NCBI GenBank assembly: GCA_033439765.1
Contig: JAULSN010000009.1
Location: 806,001 to 870,000 of the forward strand
Direction: 5' to 3'
DNA from: Lasiosphaeria ovina
Taxonomy: Eukaryota > Ascomycota > Sordariomycetes > Sordariales > Lasiosphaeriaceae
Length of the DNA stretch: 64,000 bases
Position numbers and translations under genes: made by a program. Under the pieces are notes generated by a model. That model was given only the letters and a program-made list of their open reading frames with translations. It had not been told where the DNA came from and did no database searches. This document shows positions 1-12,059 of this stretch, in pieces. Position 1 is the first letter of the stretch. Each line of letters starts with the position of its first letter.

Positions 1-1
1 C

Positions 2-106
2 CTTCTCGGTATCCCATTCTGGAAATCGGACCAGGAGATTCTTAAAGACCCTCTATTAGACTGGCTAGGTATAGAAAAAGATACTGAAGGACTTAAAGCT
101 ATATAA
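2..106 (+). CDS. 3' end of an unrecognised gene cut by the window edge
   Basis: An open frame enters from the left edge and stops at TAA 104-106, giving 34 residues with a coding-like mix (starts LLGIPFWKSDQEILKDP). No family is recognised. The TAA could be an ancestral CAA, because the same and a neighbouring frame stay protein-like for some distance beyond it and in-frame TAA/TAG are common in the window. The real gene may therefore have continued to about position 300. Only its tail is visible. Confidence 0.3.
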   Translation, partial: LLGIPFWKSDQEILKDPLLDWLGIEKDTEGLKAI

Positions 107-700
107 CAAGACTTGGGGACCGGCTTTTATTAGGTCTAAACTAGTAGACGGCCCCGTTATTCATTAGTCTATAGTTACAATACTCCTAGCTAGACGGAGC
201 CCCCACTATGCGCGTGTCTCCTTCCGGAACTGGGCGTGGGTTAAGAACTAGCTCGATGCTGATAGCCTTCTCTCGTCCCTCCCCTGTACCGAGGACACTA
301 GGGCCCTAAAGAAGTCGTCCAATAGTCATATTTCATTTCGTCAACCCTAACCCCGTGGCCGGACTACCTATCTATCGATTACTTTTACCAAAATATTAGT
401 AAGGTCGCTAATACTCATAGGAATTTGCTTGTATATATCTAAGCAAGACGGAAATGGATAGAGCTTACCGCAAAATAGGCGATATCCGCGCGTTAGATAT
501 GATTGCTGAAAGCAGCGAGTCTACTTTCTCATATCGACCCCGAACATGTTTAGGGATCGGTAAATGCACGCTAGCTGGTCTTGCCGCGACGAAAATGGTC
601 TTGAAGAGAGGCCGTAGTTGTGGGAGCGGCTGATATTATCATCACTGATCCGTCCGATCGCGAAAAAAATTGAGATGTGTCCCCCCCCCCCCTGAGCAAA
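107..700. other. Decayed AT-richer stretch without an intact gene
   Basis: All frames are closed by frequent TAG/TAA. Many ctag, tata and ttag words fit C-to-T decay of older coding DNA. A run of 12 C lies at 681-692. Nothing else is recognised. Confidence 0.4.
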
Positions 701-1640
701 TTAGATGCGATGCCGCGGCTGTCGATATGTATATACCTGGTTCCCCTCAATACCGTATTCTTCAAGATCGCCCACCAACTGACCCTCGCGGCTCGGACTA
801 CCAGCGACTGGTCCTAAACCGGGACCTGAGACATTCGTAAGACCTAGTTCTAGGCCCGTAATGGTGGTCCCTGTGCTTGGACCGTGGAGTGTGTTCTCCT
901 CCATGTCAACCATTTCCTGTCCCGATTCGATGAGATGCGTGATTGGTAGAGAGGACCCGTTTGGGAGGCTGACCCTGGGCAGTGCACTGCTACTCGCAGA
1001 CTGGATGGCACTCAGGGTCTCCTTTCGTTGCGTCGATAAGCGCGTGGATTCAGCAGCCATCATTCGAATGGCAATGGAGGCCCTACGTACGAGTCCCGCC
1101 GTTGGAACCGCCGACCAGAGCTGGTGCTTCGGGTCGACCCATCTTGCGCGCTGGATCTGACCCGTCCAAGAGATTGGTGCTAGGAAAGTTCCCCTCGCCG
1201 TTTCTCGACAGTATCTGGATCAGGAGTCGCGGACTGGGAACGTAACCCTGGCGTCGGACAGCGCACTGCTACTCGTAGATAGGGTGGCACCCTAGGTCTC
1301 GTTCGGTGTTCGTGGTCCCTCTCGGCCTCGGATGTCGACTCTTCCCTCCTACCCGCTCGACCTTCCTCAGCAAGATGTTCGAGATGTGACAAATCTTGGG
1401 GTGCCGGCTCTCTTCACCAGGCACGTTCGAGTCGCTATTGTCCCCAATTCCGTCTCGTCGCGTCTCCCGTCGCTTCGTGCTCGTCACTGGATTGGTCGGC
1501 CCGCTCTGAAGCTGGCCTGATGTCGTCGGCTCGTCGCGACCGTGCGTGCTTGCCCGGGTTGATAGGTCGAAACTGCTCCGTCGAGCTCTCGTCCGAGCTA
1601 CATCTTGAGGCAGATTCGCTCATGGGAAAGGGAGTTTGTC
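701..1640 (-). pseudogene. Remnant of a Ser/Arg/Glu-rich disordered protein gene
   Basis: Minus-strand frames at 701-1063, 1180-1392, 1269-1487 and 1435-1623 are individually open and all rich in Ser, Arg, Glu and Pro, without hydrophobic core patterns. Two stretches near 980-1030 and 1255-1310 are diverged direct duplicates (both contain gcactgctactcg), each encoding a Ser-rich segment of the LSAIQSASSS type. Frame changes between them mean the gene is broken or spliced. No domain is recognised; function unknown. Confidence 0.25.
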
Positions 1641-3299
1641 TCCATGCTGGAAGATGTCATCGACCCGCCAAATGGAGACGAGTTTCCTCCTGTCGCTGCT
1701 GTTAGCCCAAGGGAACGATCATAGATCGATGAAGTCTTACTTTTGGCAGGGGCGGCAGCATCTACCAACCCGCACTGGAGATGACGGGCGTCGGCGCTGT
1801 GAATTGCCTTGCCATGAGACTGGTTCCGGTCCCCTCACGAAGCGCTTGACTCCTTTGTTTTCGATGATTCCTGCGCTGATCAGAGGGGGTCTCACGTCTG
1901 AAAGTTGACAGGCGACGAGCGTCCTCGACTCATAGGTGGTGTGGAAGCGTTCGTAATCTTCCTCCTGATTAAGTATGGTTGCCTTCAAGGCCACGCAAAA
2001 TCATTGTGTAGCTACATCTCCGTCAGCCCAAGTACTCTGCCGGCTTCGTGAGTCTTACCTCCATCGAAGGCCGCCCATGCAGAGTTTGATAAGGAACGGG
2101 ATCTAGAATGGTAGGGCGGCGTGTATTTCGGCCGGAACTTCGTAGAGCGGGATCTTGTCCGTAAAGAGAACATTCTCGTCGCCCCTTGGGCAATACGTGT
2201 GAAAGTGAAGACTCTGGCCTCCTACGGAGACGTTAGTTCCTGAGAAGGCGCTGACGGGCTAACCACTTACCAAGAAGAAATAGCTCGAATGCACGGTGCT
2301 TAAGTCCGCGTCGAAATTGGCACTCCATCTCCTGAACGAGCCATCGCACCGCCGCCCGATCTTTGGCGAGCTGGTCGTCCCCCCGCTTCGCATTGCCCAC
2401 GACATATTCTCCAGAACTCCGTCTGCGCAGTATTCAACAAAGATAGATAATGGATGGCCAAGATGCTCTGCCACGCAGCACGCTGCTATGAACACCAGTA
2501 AGTTGGAAATGAGAGATGTTGCTCGCAAACTTTCCTACTACAATCATATGGCCAGCATTCTGCCCAAGGATACACAAGGTCTGTTGTACGTCGTTACTCG
2601 TCGTATCCGTGGGGTTAGAGATGCTGTTGATGTCCAGCCGGCTGACCCTTATGCAGTCAATCGCATGGGAGAATGCCGTCTGCATCAGACAGACAAGCAA
2701 CTCTCCTCTACTCGACCCACTGCTGCTCCGACGCGGGTGCGTTTTGGAAGAAGATCGACGTCCCGTGTCACCCATGACGAGGAACTGTGACTCTTAGGCG
2801 ATGCAGGCGGCGGAGGTAGGTGCCTTCTTGTAGTCGGTGGCCGGATCCCAGGCCTTGATGTTGCAGCTCAGTGCTGGACGAAGTCGAGGCACGATCGTGG
2901 CTTTCGCGCAGGAACCGGACGGCCTCCTCGAGGCGCGGTCTGCCAAAGTCATGTGCCATGGCTCCGCGAGCATTGCTTCTCATTCGAGCTCGTGTCCGTC
3001 GTGGACCTCCAGCAGACCGAGAGAAGGGGAGGTTCGGGTATACGGCGAGTGGGGTGCGAGACAGAAGGCACAGTCTCGTTTCATACGGAGGGCTGCTGAA
3101 GGAATTCGGAATGGACACGGCCGAGGACTCAACGAGTATTATCGGCTCCGTACCGCCCTAGAAGACGTCCCCTCGCAGCGATCGAATAGGCCATCGTGAT
3201 ATGCGATATCGTGGTATGTTTTCTCCGGCCAGGCTCCCAAAGTAGGCTACTGACGGGAACGCAGGAGCCCTGCCCCAAGATTCTGGACAAGTTTTTGCT
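1641..3299. other. Region of short competing frames, no gene assigned
   Basis: Both strands show frames up to 164 codons (2296-2790 plus; 2434-2775 and 2768-3118 minus). None has a recognisable domain and they overlap each other. A minus-strand peptide between about 2260 and 2110 looks protein-like but is interrupted. I cannot assign a gene. Confidence 0.3.
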
Positions 3300-4366
3300 G
3301 TGTTGCGTCTTTATTGGCTTGCTGCTGCGCGTGGATTCGATACTTTCATGAGTTGGGCAACGAAAAGACGATGCGACCGGCAGAGAACGGGCAGCTGGAG
3401 ATGCATGAGATATCACTTCTTCGTGCCCTGCTTGAGTCTGCCGAAGGCAAGATGGGTGTCCTTCAACCCAGATTCAACAATGAACGGTCAGCCAACGAAA
3501 AACTTGGCGAGTTTCGGCCACCTCCTCGACCTCCGTCCTATGGAGGGGGTGTCGTTCAGCAGCTTTGACGCACAGGCAACAAGGAAGGCTCTCCTGCGGT
3601 CGAAAATATCGGGGGATAATGAGGTGCATGTCGTGGAGCTGAAACGGACCATTGTCGGCTATGTTCCGATTGGGTTTCCGGACAGGATATGTGAGACCTT
3701 GCCAGTCCAGTTGGTCCACAATATTAGGCATGGAACCGTACAAGGGATCCAAATCCAGATGTAAGGCTGCCTTCCAAAGCTCTCGAAGGAGTTGTACTCA
3801 TGTGCCACAGGGCCAACGCATATGGGCAAGTGCCTTCGCTGAAAAAGCCCGAGAACGACATGTTCTTGTTCCTGTGCCATTGTTATGGTATGTAAGACTT
3901 CTTCCCTATACCCCGGATGAACTCTCTACACCTATGCATGGTTCGTACCTTTGGGATTTTGGACGGCTCTTCAATGGGCAACGACTCAAGAGCCGGCGAG
4001 CAGTGTTGGAAAGAATGGCTCTTTCAATCCGCCGTGTTGTTAGCGGAAGGATGCCCCCCCCCCCCCCCCCGGCTTTCCTTGTCTTACTCGACAGCGCTAT
4101 TGGGGTGCAACTACCACTAGATTGGCTTGATGGGTTGTCGGATAGATATTGGAAGGGCAGTTTCTGTGGCCGAGTGTCGTATGGGAGTGCCTGGAAAGAG
4201 ACTCGATGCAGATCTGAGGAAGAGATCAAGCGAGTCAGCGATAGTAGGTGGGAGCCAGAGGCCGATGGCGGGTGGATCTTGGTGGATGAACACCCGTGAG
4301 CGAGATGCGGAGCCATCGGCAGAGTCTCCGTATGTCAGGCTCCGCATGGTTGATGCATGTGCTTAG
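3300..4366 (+). pseudogene. Hypothetical gene, frameshifted
   Basis: Plus-strand frames 3300-3764 (154 aa), then 3652-4299 and a third frame to 4366, look like one gene read in shifted frames. The first part is balanced in composition and the last is rich in charged residues with a W-x-P-E-A-D-G-G-W-I stretch near 4245-4285. A run of 17 C at 4054-4070 sits at one of the frame changes. A GTATGT at about 3886 could be an intron donor. No family is recognised. Confidence 0.25.
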
Positions 4367-4394
4367 GCAACAAGGCAATTCTGCAGGGTGGTGA

Positions 4395-5427
4395 TTAGCT
4401 GGCGTGGGGCAACAATTTGGGGCCCAGTTCAAAGACTTGGTCACTGCACAAGTGAGAATTGATGCTATCCCCATCCTGGCTGTCTGGAGCGGCTGGAGGA
4501 TATAAAGGCTGCGTTGCACCATGAGCAGGACAAAGGTGGCGACGAAGCGTGCCCTCAGCCACGGGTCGGACGGCCATGTGAATTTGAGAAAGATGCGGAA
4601 CGATTTCAAATATGGGAGCCATCCGCCAAAGCTCCTTGATTTCTGTTTCGACCAGCTTCTTGACTTCCACCTCGTCAGTGGTATCATCGCCCTCGTCGCT
4701 GTCACCGCCGCTATGAATGTCGGCATCTTTGTTGCTGTCGCTGACGTTGTTGCCGTCGCTAACGTTATTGCCGTTGGCGTCGCCGTCGCCGCCATTCTCG
4801 ACGGCGTTGTCGCCGTCGCCACCATTCTCGACGTCAGCGTCTTCGGGGTCGGACCGAACCCGCTTGTAGCCGTTGTGGTGGAAGGGGACGAGGAGAACAA
4901 AGAGGACAAGACACAAAACTGCTCGCAAGATTGGGATAGAAAAGAGCAGTTGCGCGTACGGCGACGACGGCAGCGAGGGTCGCACCAGGACGCGGACCGA
5001 TGAAGCAAGCTCGACGAGGACGAGAAACAGCCAAAAGGCTGTCTCTTCGGTCGAGATGGTCTCCAAGCGGAGGACGATGAAGCAGATAAAGGCGACACTG
5101 GAGACGGCGGCGGTGTTGTTGGCAAGCTCGCGGATACTTCTAAGCGACTGAACCAGGAAGACGACGGGATCGAAAAGATAGGACGCTACCAAGAAAACCG
5201 GCAGGACCGTAAAAACACGCGGGAGTTTGCAGTCGACCGCCTCCGCAGCGGCGGTGTTTCCTGATAAGAAAGAACGAACGCAGCTTCGGGACGACGATAT
5301 TCAGGACGGGGAGGATGATGATGGCCGTGTTCTGCCTAATGTAGAGGAGTTCGTCTATAGGGAAAATAGGGGCGCCCGGATCAGATTTCGGAGAGTAATG
5401 GATGGGGCGAAGGACTTGGAAGTTTAG
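4395..5427 (-). pseudogene. ABC transporter N-terminal region (HMT1/ABCB6-like), frameshifted
   Basis: Reading right to left, 5192-4870 encodes several hydrophobic membrane-spanning segments, followed by an acidic Asn/Asp/Gly-rich linker at about 4860-4680 with repeated NGGDGD units. The next segment, RMAPIFEIVPHL, is continued in another frame by FLKFTWPSDPWLRARF and a hydrophobic run with QRSLYILQPLQ, the order found at the start of the first transmembrane domain of heavy-metal-tolerance half-ABC transporters (vacuolar exporters). More N-terminal membrane sequence lies at 5200-5427 in yet another frame. No Walker A, signature or Walker B motif follows, so the ATPase half is missing and the copy cannot work. 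Family call is by pattern memory only. Confidence 0.45.
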
Positions 5428-5429
5428 CG

Positions 5430-6760
5430 TCGAATGTCGGAAGGTGCTTAACTATATGAATTTATCTGCCACGACGGCAGACGAGGCGAGGCTGCTGGCC
5501 GCCCTGAAATCCCCAAGGTCTTACAAACAAACAAATAAAACACCATCCAAGCCCGGGCCCTGCTTAATCTCCATACCGCGCCTTCATATAGAGCCTCAAG
5601 GTCCGTTCGGGCAATACCACTGCGACTCTCGCCCAATCGGCTAAGAGATGATGCCTACGTGCAGAAGCGCGGTACGTTTTACCTTCTTTGCTAGGTAAGG
5701 ATTCGCGGTGCTATTATCCAAGCGAACGTCTGGGGAGGTGAGGCCATTAGATCAGCATTATAACCTTCCCGATGCGTACTGAGCTGCCCGTCGCTTCCAC
5801 TGGTCGACACCTCCCGGGCCGCAGCCGACAGCGCGTCGCGCGGGAGAGGTTGGAGGAAGTCGGTGAACTTGCGGCAAAAACAGCATCCCAACCACCTCCG
5901 GCCCCTGAAATGTGCATAACCGCAGCCTGGGACGGTGCGATATGAGGATGATATGCCAACGCATCAATGACGCCAAAGGAACCCTATGGCAACGCCGGAA
6001 GAACTTTGGTCGAAGGGCGCGACCCAAAGGTAATGCCGAAAGAACCGGTCAAGGGGCCCGGGGCAAGGAAGCTAAAGTATGTCGAAAGAAGGCAACAAAG
6101 TCGTGCGCAATTAAAGGGGGTTCGCCGAAGGACCCGCGGAAGGGCGGAATACGACTCAGGGACCACGAAGGAGATAGTACAGGTGTCGCAAGGAAGGACA
6201 ATTGTGCACGGGGGAGATCACCCCTTTGTGCACATTTTACGCAGTGGTTGCTTGTGTGACAACAGGATGTACAAAGGGCACCAGGAACGTCGTAGGGAGC
6301 TGGCTGCATATAAAAGGGTGAAGGGCATGCTGAAGAAGGGGGTATGAGCAAGGTACGAGCAAGGGTATGAGAAGGCTTGGAGGGTACCAGGTTTTCCTTG
6401 CTAAAGAGTTTATGCTTTCTCTGTACGGCGTATATGGGTTTCCTTGTGATTGTTCAAGCGTAGTTTTTCCCAGTTACGGCCTTAGTAGAGCTTGCACGCC
6501 GGAGCGGAGCAGTCGCCAATGGAGTCTGCGCTATGTGCTGTCAGCCTCCCTGGGGGCGTCCCGTTGTCATGGCCGCGTTCAGGGGCTTCAGGGGGATCAA
6601 AAGGGGCGGGCACGTACACCCCCCGGCTAAAGGGGTAGCATGTCAACATCACCTAGAAGGGCCGACCCAACAACGAAATCGCCCATCAACGAAATTGACC
6701 CACACCATGCCCACACCCACCCCACGGGCGACGCAAATTATCCATTTCTACACAAAATAA
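5430..6760. other. No recognisable gene
   Basis: Short overlapping frames on both strands, the longest 126 codons at 5967-6347 plus, with Lys/Arg-rich low-complexity content. Purine-rich plus strand between 5960 and 6360. Nothing recognised. Confidence 0.3.
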
Positions 6761-7080
6761 CTAGCAAAAAGGTACCCAATCCTCTTCTTCAGCCTCTCTG
6801 CATTGCTCAAGCCCACGGGCGATTATTTCCCGGGCTTCTTCGATTGCATGTGGCTGATTTGGCGCCCGGGCCGGTCTTTTTCGCTTGGGGGGGGGGGGGC
6901 AATTGACTGGCTTTTTGGGCATTGTCAATGTCCTGAATACATGTAGATTTCTCATTCCCATCTTCGTATACCCTCTTGCGCGTGCGAGGCTTTGAAGCCT
7001 CTAATTCGGTCGTGAGATGCGTAATCTGTGCCTTCAAAGACGCCATCTCTGTATTCTTCAAATCCAGGGACCTCTCCCTA
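6761..7080 (-). pseudogene. pogo/Fot1-like transposase, C-terminal fragment
   Basis: The minus frame from 7061 begins with a leucine-heptad coiled coil (SLKAQITHLTTELEAS) followed by a basic patch PRTRKRV and an ID-x-AQ segment. This is the usual tail of fungal DDE_1 transposases of the Fot1/pogo type. A run of 13 G at 6887-6899 shifts the frame; the continuation 6761-6961 (AIEEAREIIARGLEQ) is helical and acidic and ends with a normal stop. No catalytic core is present upstream, so this is a truncated relic. It is unrelated in orientation or linkage to the fuller pogo-like copy at 52-55 kb. Confidence 0.5.
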
Positions 7081-8440
7081 CCTTAGTAAACAAGACCTGA
7101 GGCCCCTCCCCGGCCTCGATCTCGGCCTCTTGGGCCCTGGTCTCGGCCCGCCCCGCCCTGCTGGCTCGGGGTGGCCTTGGGCGTGGTGTGGCCTTGGGGC
7201 GTGGTGAGCATTCTAATCTTGGTAATATTCCTCCACGAGGGCGTTCCTGAGTTTGTTTCCGGATCCGGAAATTCCTAATCGGGCGCTTCCTCCTTCAGCA
7301 ATCTTGGTCAAGAATATTTGCCCCCAGGCAGTGACCCTTCTGCTTACTACGCGGCTCATTCTGCCGTGTCAATCCTGGTCCTCTCTGCCCACACAACCAA
7401 GGCAAGTCCTGCCATAATCCCTCTCGGCCACGGTGGTTTCTGGCCTCGTTCCTGGCCCGGCTGGGTCGACCGTTTCTGGCGATACGGCTAGACCGACACC
7501 TGGCCCTCTCTCGCTCTCTACTGTGCGGATTAATGCTTTGTCGCTTGGGTACTCTTCGCATCGAGTAGGGCAAAAATGTCCCAGATGAAAACGTGATGCT
7601 CTATTAGTAGGACAGGTCGCCTGGAGAGAAATGACCCCCGTTCGAACAGCCACATGGCCGTCTATACTGGCTTCCAGTGGCGTCTTTGCGGCGCCCACCC
7701 TGGACAGCGAGTCTGTGTTCCTATTCCTGCGCTATATGGTTTGGCAGGCAGTAGACGATATAGGTCGGACTAGACTCAGTATTCCCCCATGGTCCGTATT
7801 GCTGCCGGATCCTCCTGCACGAACCGGTGGGGGTGAGATCCGGCCTCATGCCTCGTCCGTCGGTCGGCCGCACGTCTGTGGTCCGAAATATCGGGTTAGG
7901 TTCCGGCCGCATCCTGGATTTTTCTCAGGCTCAATGCCGATGTGCTAGGCAAGACTATCTATATAGCCACGGGGAACGAATCCTCCCAGGTCTTCGGCAA
8001 GAGTTTTGCTGCATGAGCCCCGTACGGCCTCGATCAACGGCTTGAGGGCGCTCAAACTGGCGCCGATCGGACGTTCAGAGAGACTGGATTAGTCGACAAC
8101 GCCTTTAAGCATGCCATTTCCGACCAGCATATTTTCCGCGTCAAGCCGGTCGTTATGTGGCGCCTTGTCCCAATTGTTGTCGGACGACGGAGAAGGCTCC
8201 CCGACCAGGCGTGTTTGCCACCGCAGACAACGCCGCCGGCCCTGGGCCAGGACTGGTGTGCTTCTTGAACACGCCATCAACTGTGACACGCCGCAATATG
8301 GTAGGGCGACCAGCTGCACGGCGAAGCTGCCCACTAGTCCCGCAAGGAATTTCTCCCCCCCCCCCCAACGCCCGCGAAAGCGGCGCGTATCTGCCACGAG
8401 GGGGCGGCCCCCCCAGCGCACTCCAGCTTCCAGACGTGTA
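7081..8440. other. Pyrimidine-rich, repetitive non-coding stretch
   Basis: 7090-7560 is C/T/G-rich with repeated ggcctc and ggccttgg words. Frames of 105-131 codons at 7631-7948 and 8111-8506 have no recognisable content. A 12-C run lies at 8355-8366. Confidence 0.3.
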
Positions 8441-8444
8441 GGCC

Positions 8445-9347
8445 TTAGACGCAGCCCAAATACAGATGAGTTGGGACAAGTCTTCCGTACACTTTTTTCG
8501 CTCTGACCAGCTCGTCCTTGTCGAGGTCGTCAGTCCGGAACTGGAACAGCGTGATGGGCGTAAGACTATCGGCGTCTTCGTTTGCGTCCTCTTCTTCGTC
8601 GTCCCTAGTATTGCCGTCGTCCTCGAATTTGCCTTTAAGACCACCGTCAACCTCCACTTCGTCCGATTCCTCGTCCGATTCCTCGTCCGATTCCTCGTCC
8701 TTTCCCTCGTCTTCGCCCTCGTCCGGTTCGTCCGGATTCTGCGTGGGGGCCTCCACACTATCGAGCCTGACGGTGTAGCAGTCGTTATACTGAACCTCGA
8801 ACGCCCGGGCTGTGGCTATATTATTGGGATCGCTGCGTCGCTCGCTGGGTCCGGGTGCGTCGAGTTTACGGCCGTGGAACTCAAGGGCCATTTCGTGGCA
8901 AAATCCGCGCCTAAGGCCAGGGTGAGCCTCGAGAAACAGGCGGACGCGTCGAAGGTGCTGAGGGAGCATCTCTCGAAGATCGGCAAACGTATCGACCGTA
9001 TCCGGCGGGAGGGCATCTCTACTGCCGGGGCTTTCCCATCGGAGCTGCTGGTCGGGCTTTTGCTCGGTTCTTAATACCCCGGGTCCCCCAATAGTTCGAG
9101 CTCCCGATTCCTCTCTACTCTCGTAGTAGCTTCTTCCCCCGCGTCCGGATCGTAACGGCTGCCGACCTCGGTGAGCTTGAAAGAGCAAGACAGCACCGAA
9201 TTTCTCCAAGGCCAAGACGAGAAACCGTGGTACGAGCAAGTCTATACCGATTTCTAGATGATTTGTCGTTACCATGACGAATAATGCACCGGGAAGTATA
9301 ACGAATGGATAGGGGCTAAATATGCGGAAAGAGAGGAAGCGAAACAA
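8445..9347 (-). CDS. Intact 300-codon hypothetical protein with acidic repeat
   Basis: This is one of the longest uninterrupted frames in the window. The first ~65 residues contain two hydrophobic stretches (around residues 8-25 and 36-56) that could be a signal anchor and a membrane segment. The middle is a mixed globular-looking region with LFLEAHPGLRR near residue 140. The end is strongly acidic, including three DEESDEE units (about residues 218-232, encoded by the repeat near 8670-8710). No family is recognised. The opposite strand is also open over much of this stretch, because the repeat is open both ways, so some of the length may be a composition effect. The start is the first ATG of the open frame. 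Confidence 0.35.
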   Translation of the reverse strand: MFRFLSFRIFSPYPFVILPGALFVMVTTNHLEIGIDLLVPRFLVLALEKFGAVLLFQAHRGRQPLRSGRGGRSYYESREESGARTIGGPGVLRTEQKPDQQLRWESPGSRDALPPDTVDTFADLREMLPQHLRRVRLFLEAHPGLRRGFCHEMALEFHGRKLDAPGPSERRSDPNNIATARAFEVQYNDCYTVRLDSVEAPTQNPDEPDEGEDEGKDEESDEESDEESDEVEVDGGLKGKFEDDGNTRDDEEEDANEDADSLTPITLFQFRTDDLDKDELVRAKKVYGRLVPTHLYLGCV

Positions 9348-10082
9348 AGCGCGGAGGAGCCGCGATAATAAACAAATATTTTTCCACCCACGTGAGAAAG
9401 GCCGTGCCGGTTTAGAGCCGCCGTTAACCGACTATTGACCGACGCGGAGACGTACAGGTCCGCGTGAGGTACGTGTTGCGTGAGGAGGATCGAGCTTCCT
9501 GAAAATCACCGACAAGGGGTAGCCAGCAATCCTGACTACCTTCTACGGCAGCGATTAGGCGAGCTTTGAGGCCCTCCAGCGGCTCGAGGCGCTAACGGGC
9601 ACCCACCGCCCACACTCGCAGGATGAAAGGCTTCTCACGAGACACACTCATAACGCTATAGCGTAGTGGTTTCCTCTTTCTGTTTTACGGTCACCGATGG
9701 TGCAACGGCTCGCGCGGCGGGGAACACGACTAGACCAATCCAATTGCCGGGCACTAGGTGATCAATTTTTTTTTTAATTCATTCCTCCCCCTCCTCCTCG
9801 CCGCCCCTTCCCCTCCTCGCCGCATCCGCACCGTCCCCTCGCCGCACGTCTCCCCCTCCTGAAGCAACAGCGCCAAACAAACAATTCCAGCAGAGCCCAC
9901 ACCTACAACGCGGCAAACTGGACAATTTACCCGGCAGTGGTGACAAGTCCCGCCTTGCTCTCTGTGGGGGGAATGACCAACCCGCCCTAGGTTATCGCTG
10001 GCGTCGCCCATCGCCCCTCGGAATCGGTAGACCCTTGAGGCGCATTCAATTGACGCCGTAATTTCCCCACGCACGTACGGTA
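9348..10082. other. No recognisable gene
   Basis: Only short frames. A T-run lies at about 9767-9775, followed by C/T-rich sequence. Nothing supported. Confidence 0.3.
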
Positions 10083-10539
10083 CTACCCCTCTTCCCCAGG
10101 CTTGATAATCATGCATCCAAACCCCTCGTCAAATTGAAAGCCGCTGTTGAGGATTTGGTTTTGCATGAGCGTTCGAACCTTTTCGAGCTGGTCGTATAGA
10201 ACCGCGGAATGGCTGGTGAACTTGACCCAGTAGCGATGCAGTCCTACCATCGTAATTTGGAACTTGTCCTTCACTCGAACTGCGAGACCTGTCCGGGGCA
10301 TGTCCCCTCCAGTTGTCGACTTGACTAGATCGGCATCAGCATCTCCGGCTCTGGCTCGCGGTAGTGCGCCCTACGTTGAGGCTCAGGCTCAGGCCTCTGC
10401 ATCTTCGTGCCTGCCGCGCAACCCCGTCCGTGGACCTGGCCCACGCATATCATCGTCCTCGGCCCATAATAGGTCCAATCTCGGCAACGAGTATGTTCCC
10501 GGGGAACCAGTTCGTCCCGAGGAGAGGGACACCACGTCG

Positions 10540-10915
10540 CCAGTCCTCGCCACCGTCACCAGTTTCTGCACCAGCTTCTGCAGTTCCACCGTCACCAGTT
10601 TCTGCAGTTCCACCGTCACCAGTTTCTCTGCGGTTCCAGTTCCACCCCCGCCTCCACTTTCTCTGTGGTTCCAGTTCCACCCCCGTCTCCACTTTCTCTG
10701 TGGTTTCAGTTCTACCTCCGTCGCCCCTTTCTCTGCGGCTTCAGTTCTACCTTATTTACCACCGCCATGCAAAATCAAAGTTTCCGCCCAAGGCACATAA
10801 AGAGCACCAAATGTCCCCGGCACCACTTTCTCTGCCGTTCCTCTGCGCTTCCAGTTTCTCTGTACTTTTGGTTCTACCCCCGTCACCCGTGTCTCCGGGC
10901 TTCCAGTTCCACCCC
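10540..10915 (+). repeat. Minisatellite, cagtttctctg-ggttccagttccac type
   Basis: Imperfect tandem copies of about 36-45 bases built from 'cagtttct', 'ctgtggttccagttc' and 'cacccccgtc' fill this interval. They encode Pro/Ser/Phe-rich peptides on the plus strand and a Glu-Thr-Gly-Asp-Gly-Gly repeat on the minus strand. The long frames on both strands at 10264-11000 are consequences of this repeat. Confidence 0.7.
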
Positions 10916-12059
10916 CCCCCCGTCACCAGCTTCTCTACGGTTTGGCCAAGACAATTCCGATAAAGCCCGTATGCGGCCAGCATTTAAAAAGAGGTACGGC
11001 AGCAGCATAAGTCAGCCAGCATTTTGGCATCTCTCTCTTTCTCCGCACTGCTCGTCTCTTCCCGGGCGCTGTCCTTTCCCGGACACGGTGACTCCTGACC
11101 CTGACGGGCAATTGCCGATCTCGACGAGCAGTGGCAGCCTCAACCGCAATGCAGCAGCAGCAGCAGCTGCGTCGTTCCGCCACACTTGCCCAGCGCTGGC
11201 GCAGCGACAGCCACAGCGACAGCAACGGCTTCGCTCCTCCGCGAGTTTCCAGGTCCCAGATCCCGCCGTCCCCGCCCTGGCGCCCATCGGCAGGGCCCCG
11301 ACTTCCTCGACCAGTTCGCCGACGTCGTCCTCGAGCTGACGACCACCATCGCCCTCGCCCCAAGCCGGCCAAGGCCGAAGGGGAACGTCACGAGGAGAGG
11401 GACACCACGTCGCCAGTCCTCGCCACCGCCCTGGCCATGGACGTGCTCGCTGGGCACAGAGGTTTAGCCCCAGCCCCAGCCCCGGCGGGCCACAAAGCGC
11501 AGCCGGGAACAGATGTGCTGGAAGAAGGCCTTCCTGCCCTTCCCCTTCCACACGTCACGCCGGCCTGCTCCTCACCAAGGGGCAGGACGGTGTCTTGTTC
11601 GAAGCGTGGGAGCTCCTGGCTCCAAACGAGGCCGCTACGTCGGCAGGGCCCCGACTTTCTCGACCAGTTCGCCGACGTCGTCCTCGAGCTGACGACGACC
11701 AGTTCGCCGACGTCGTCCTCAAGCTGACGACCACCATCGCCGCCGCCGCCCACCGCCCGCCCCAAGTCGACCAAGGCCGGAGGGAAACGTCTCGCCGACT
11801 ACCCCCGAAAGGGCACGAAGCAGTGTTGTTGTTTTTTTTTTTTTTTTTAAAAAAAAACAAAATCCCCCCTTCCCAAAACGCCGAACGCCAAACGCCCACC
11901 CCCTCCTCCCTCCTCAACCTCCCGGTAACGCCCCGCCAGCTCCCGTCATCAGAGAGAGGAACTGCTACATGCGGTCCTCAATCTCCTCGAGGATGGCGTT
12001 ATGGAATAACCACAAGACCGTTCCGGCAGGGCAGGACCCCACTACGACCTCCTGGTCCG
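10916..12059. repeat. Shuffled duplications and low-complexity DNA
   Basis: A ~50-base block (tcgaccagttcgccgacg core) occurs at about 11301-11353, 11652-11702 and again from 11697. A second block (gaggagagggacaccacgtc) occurs at 10519-10555 and 11390-11426. A CAG run at 11151-11168 encodes a short polyGln. A T-run followed by an A-run at 11828-11857 marks the right part. Frames near 200 codons on both strands are composed of these repeats, and I do not call a gene. Confidence 0.5.

Noticed and set aside
10264..11760. Several 100-200-codon frames on both strands
   Set aside because: They are produced by minisatellite and duplicated blocks and show only repeat-type composition.
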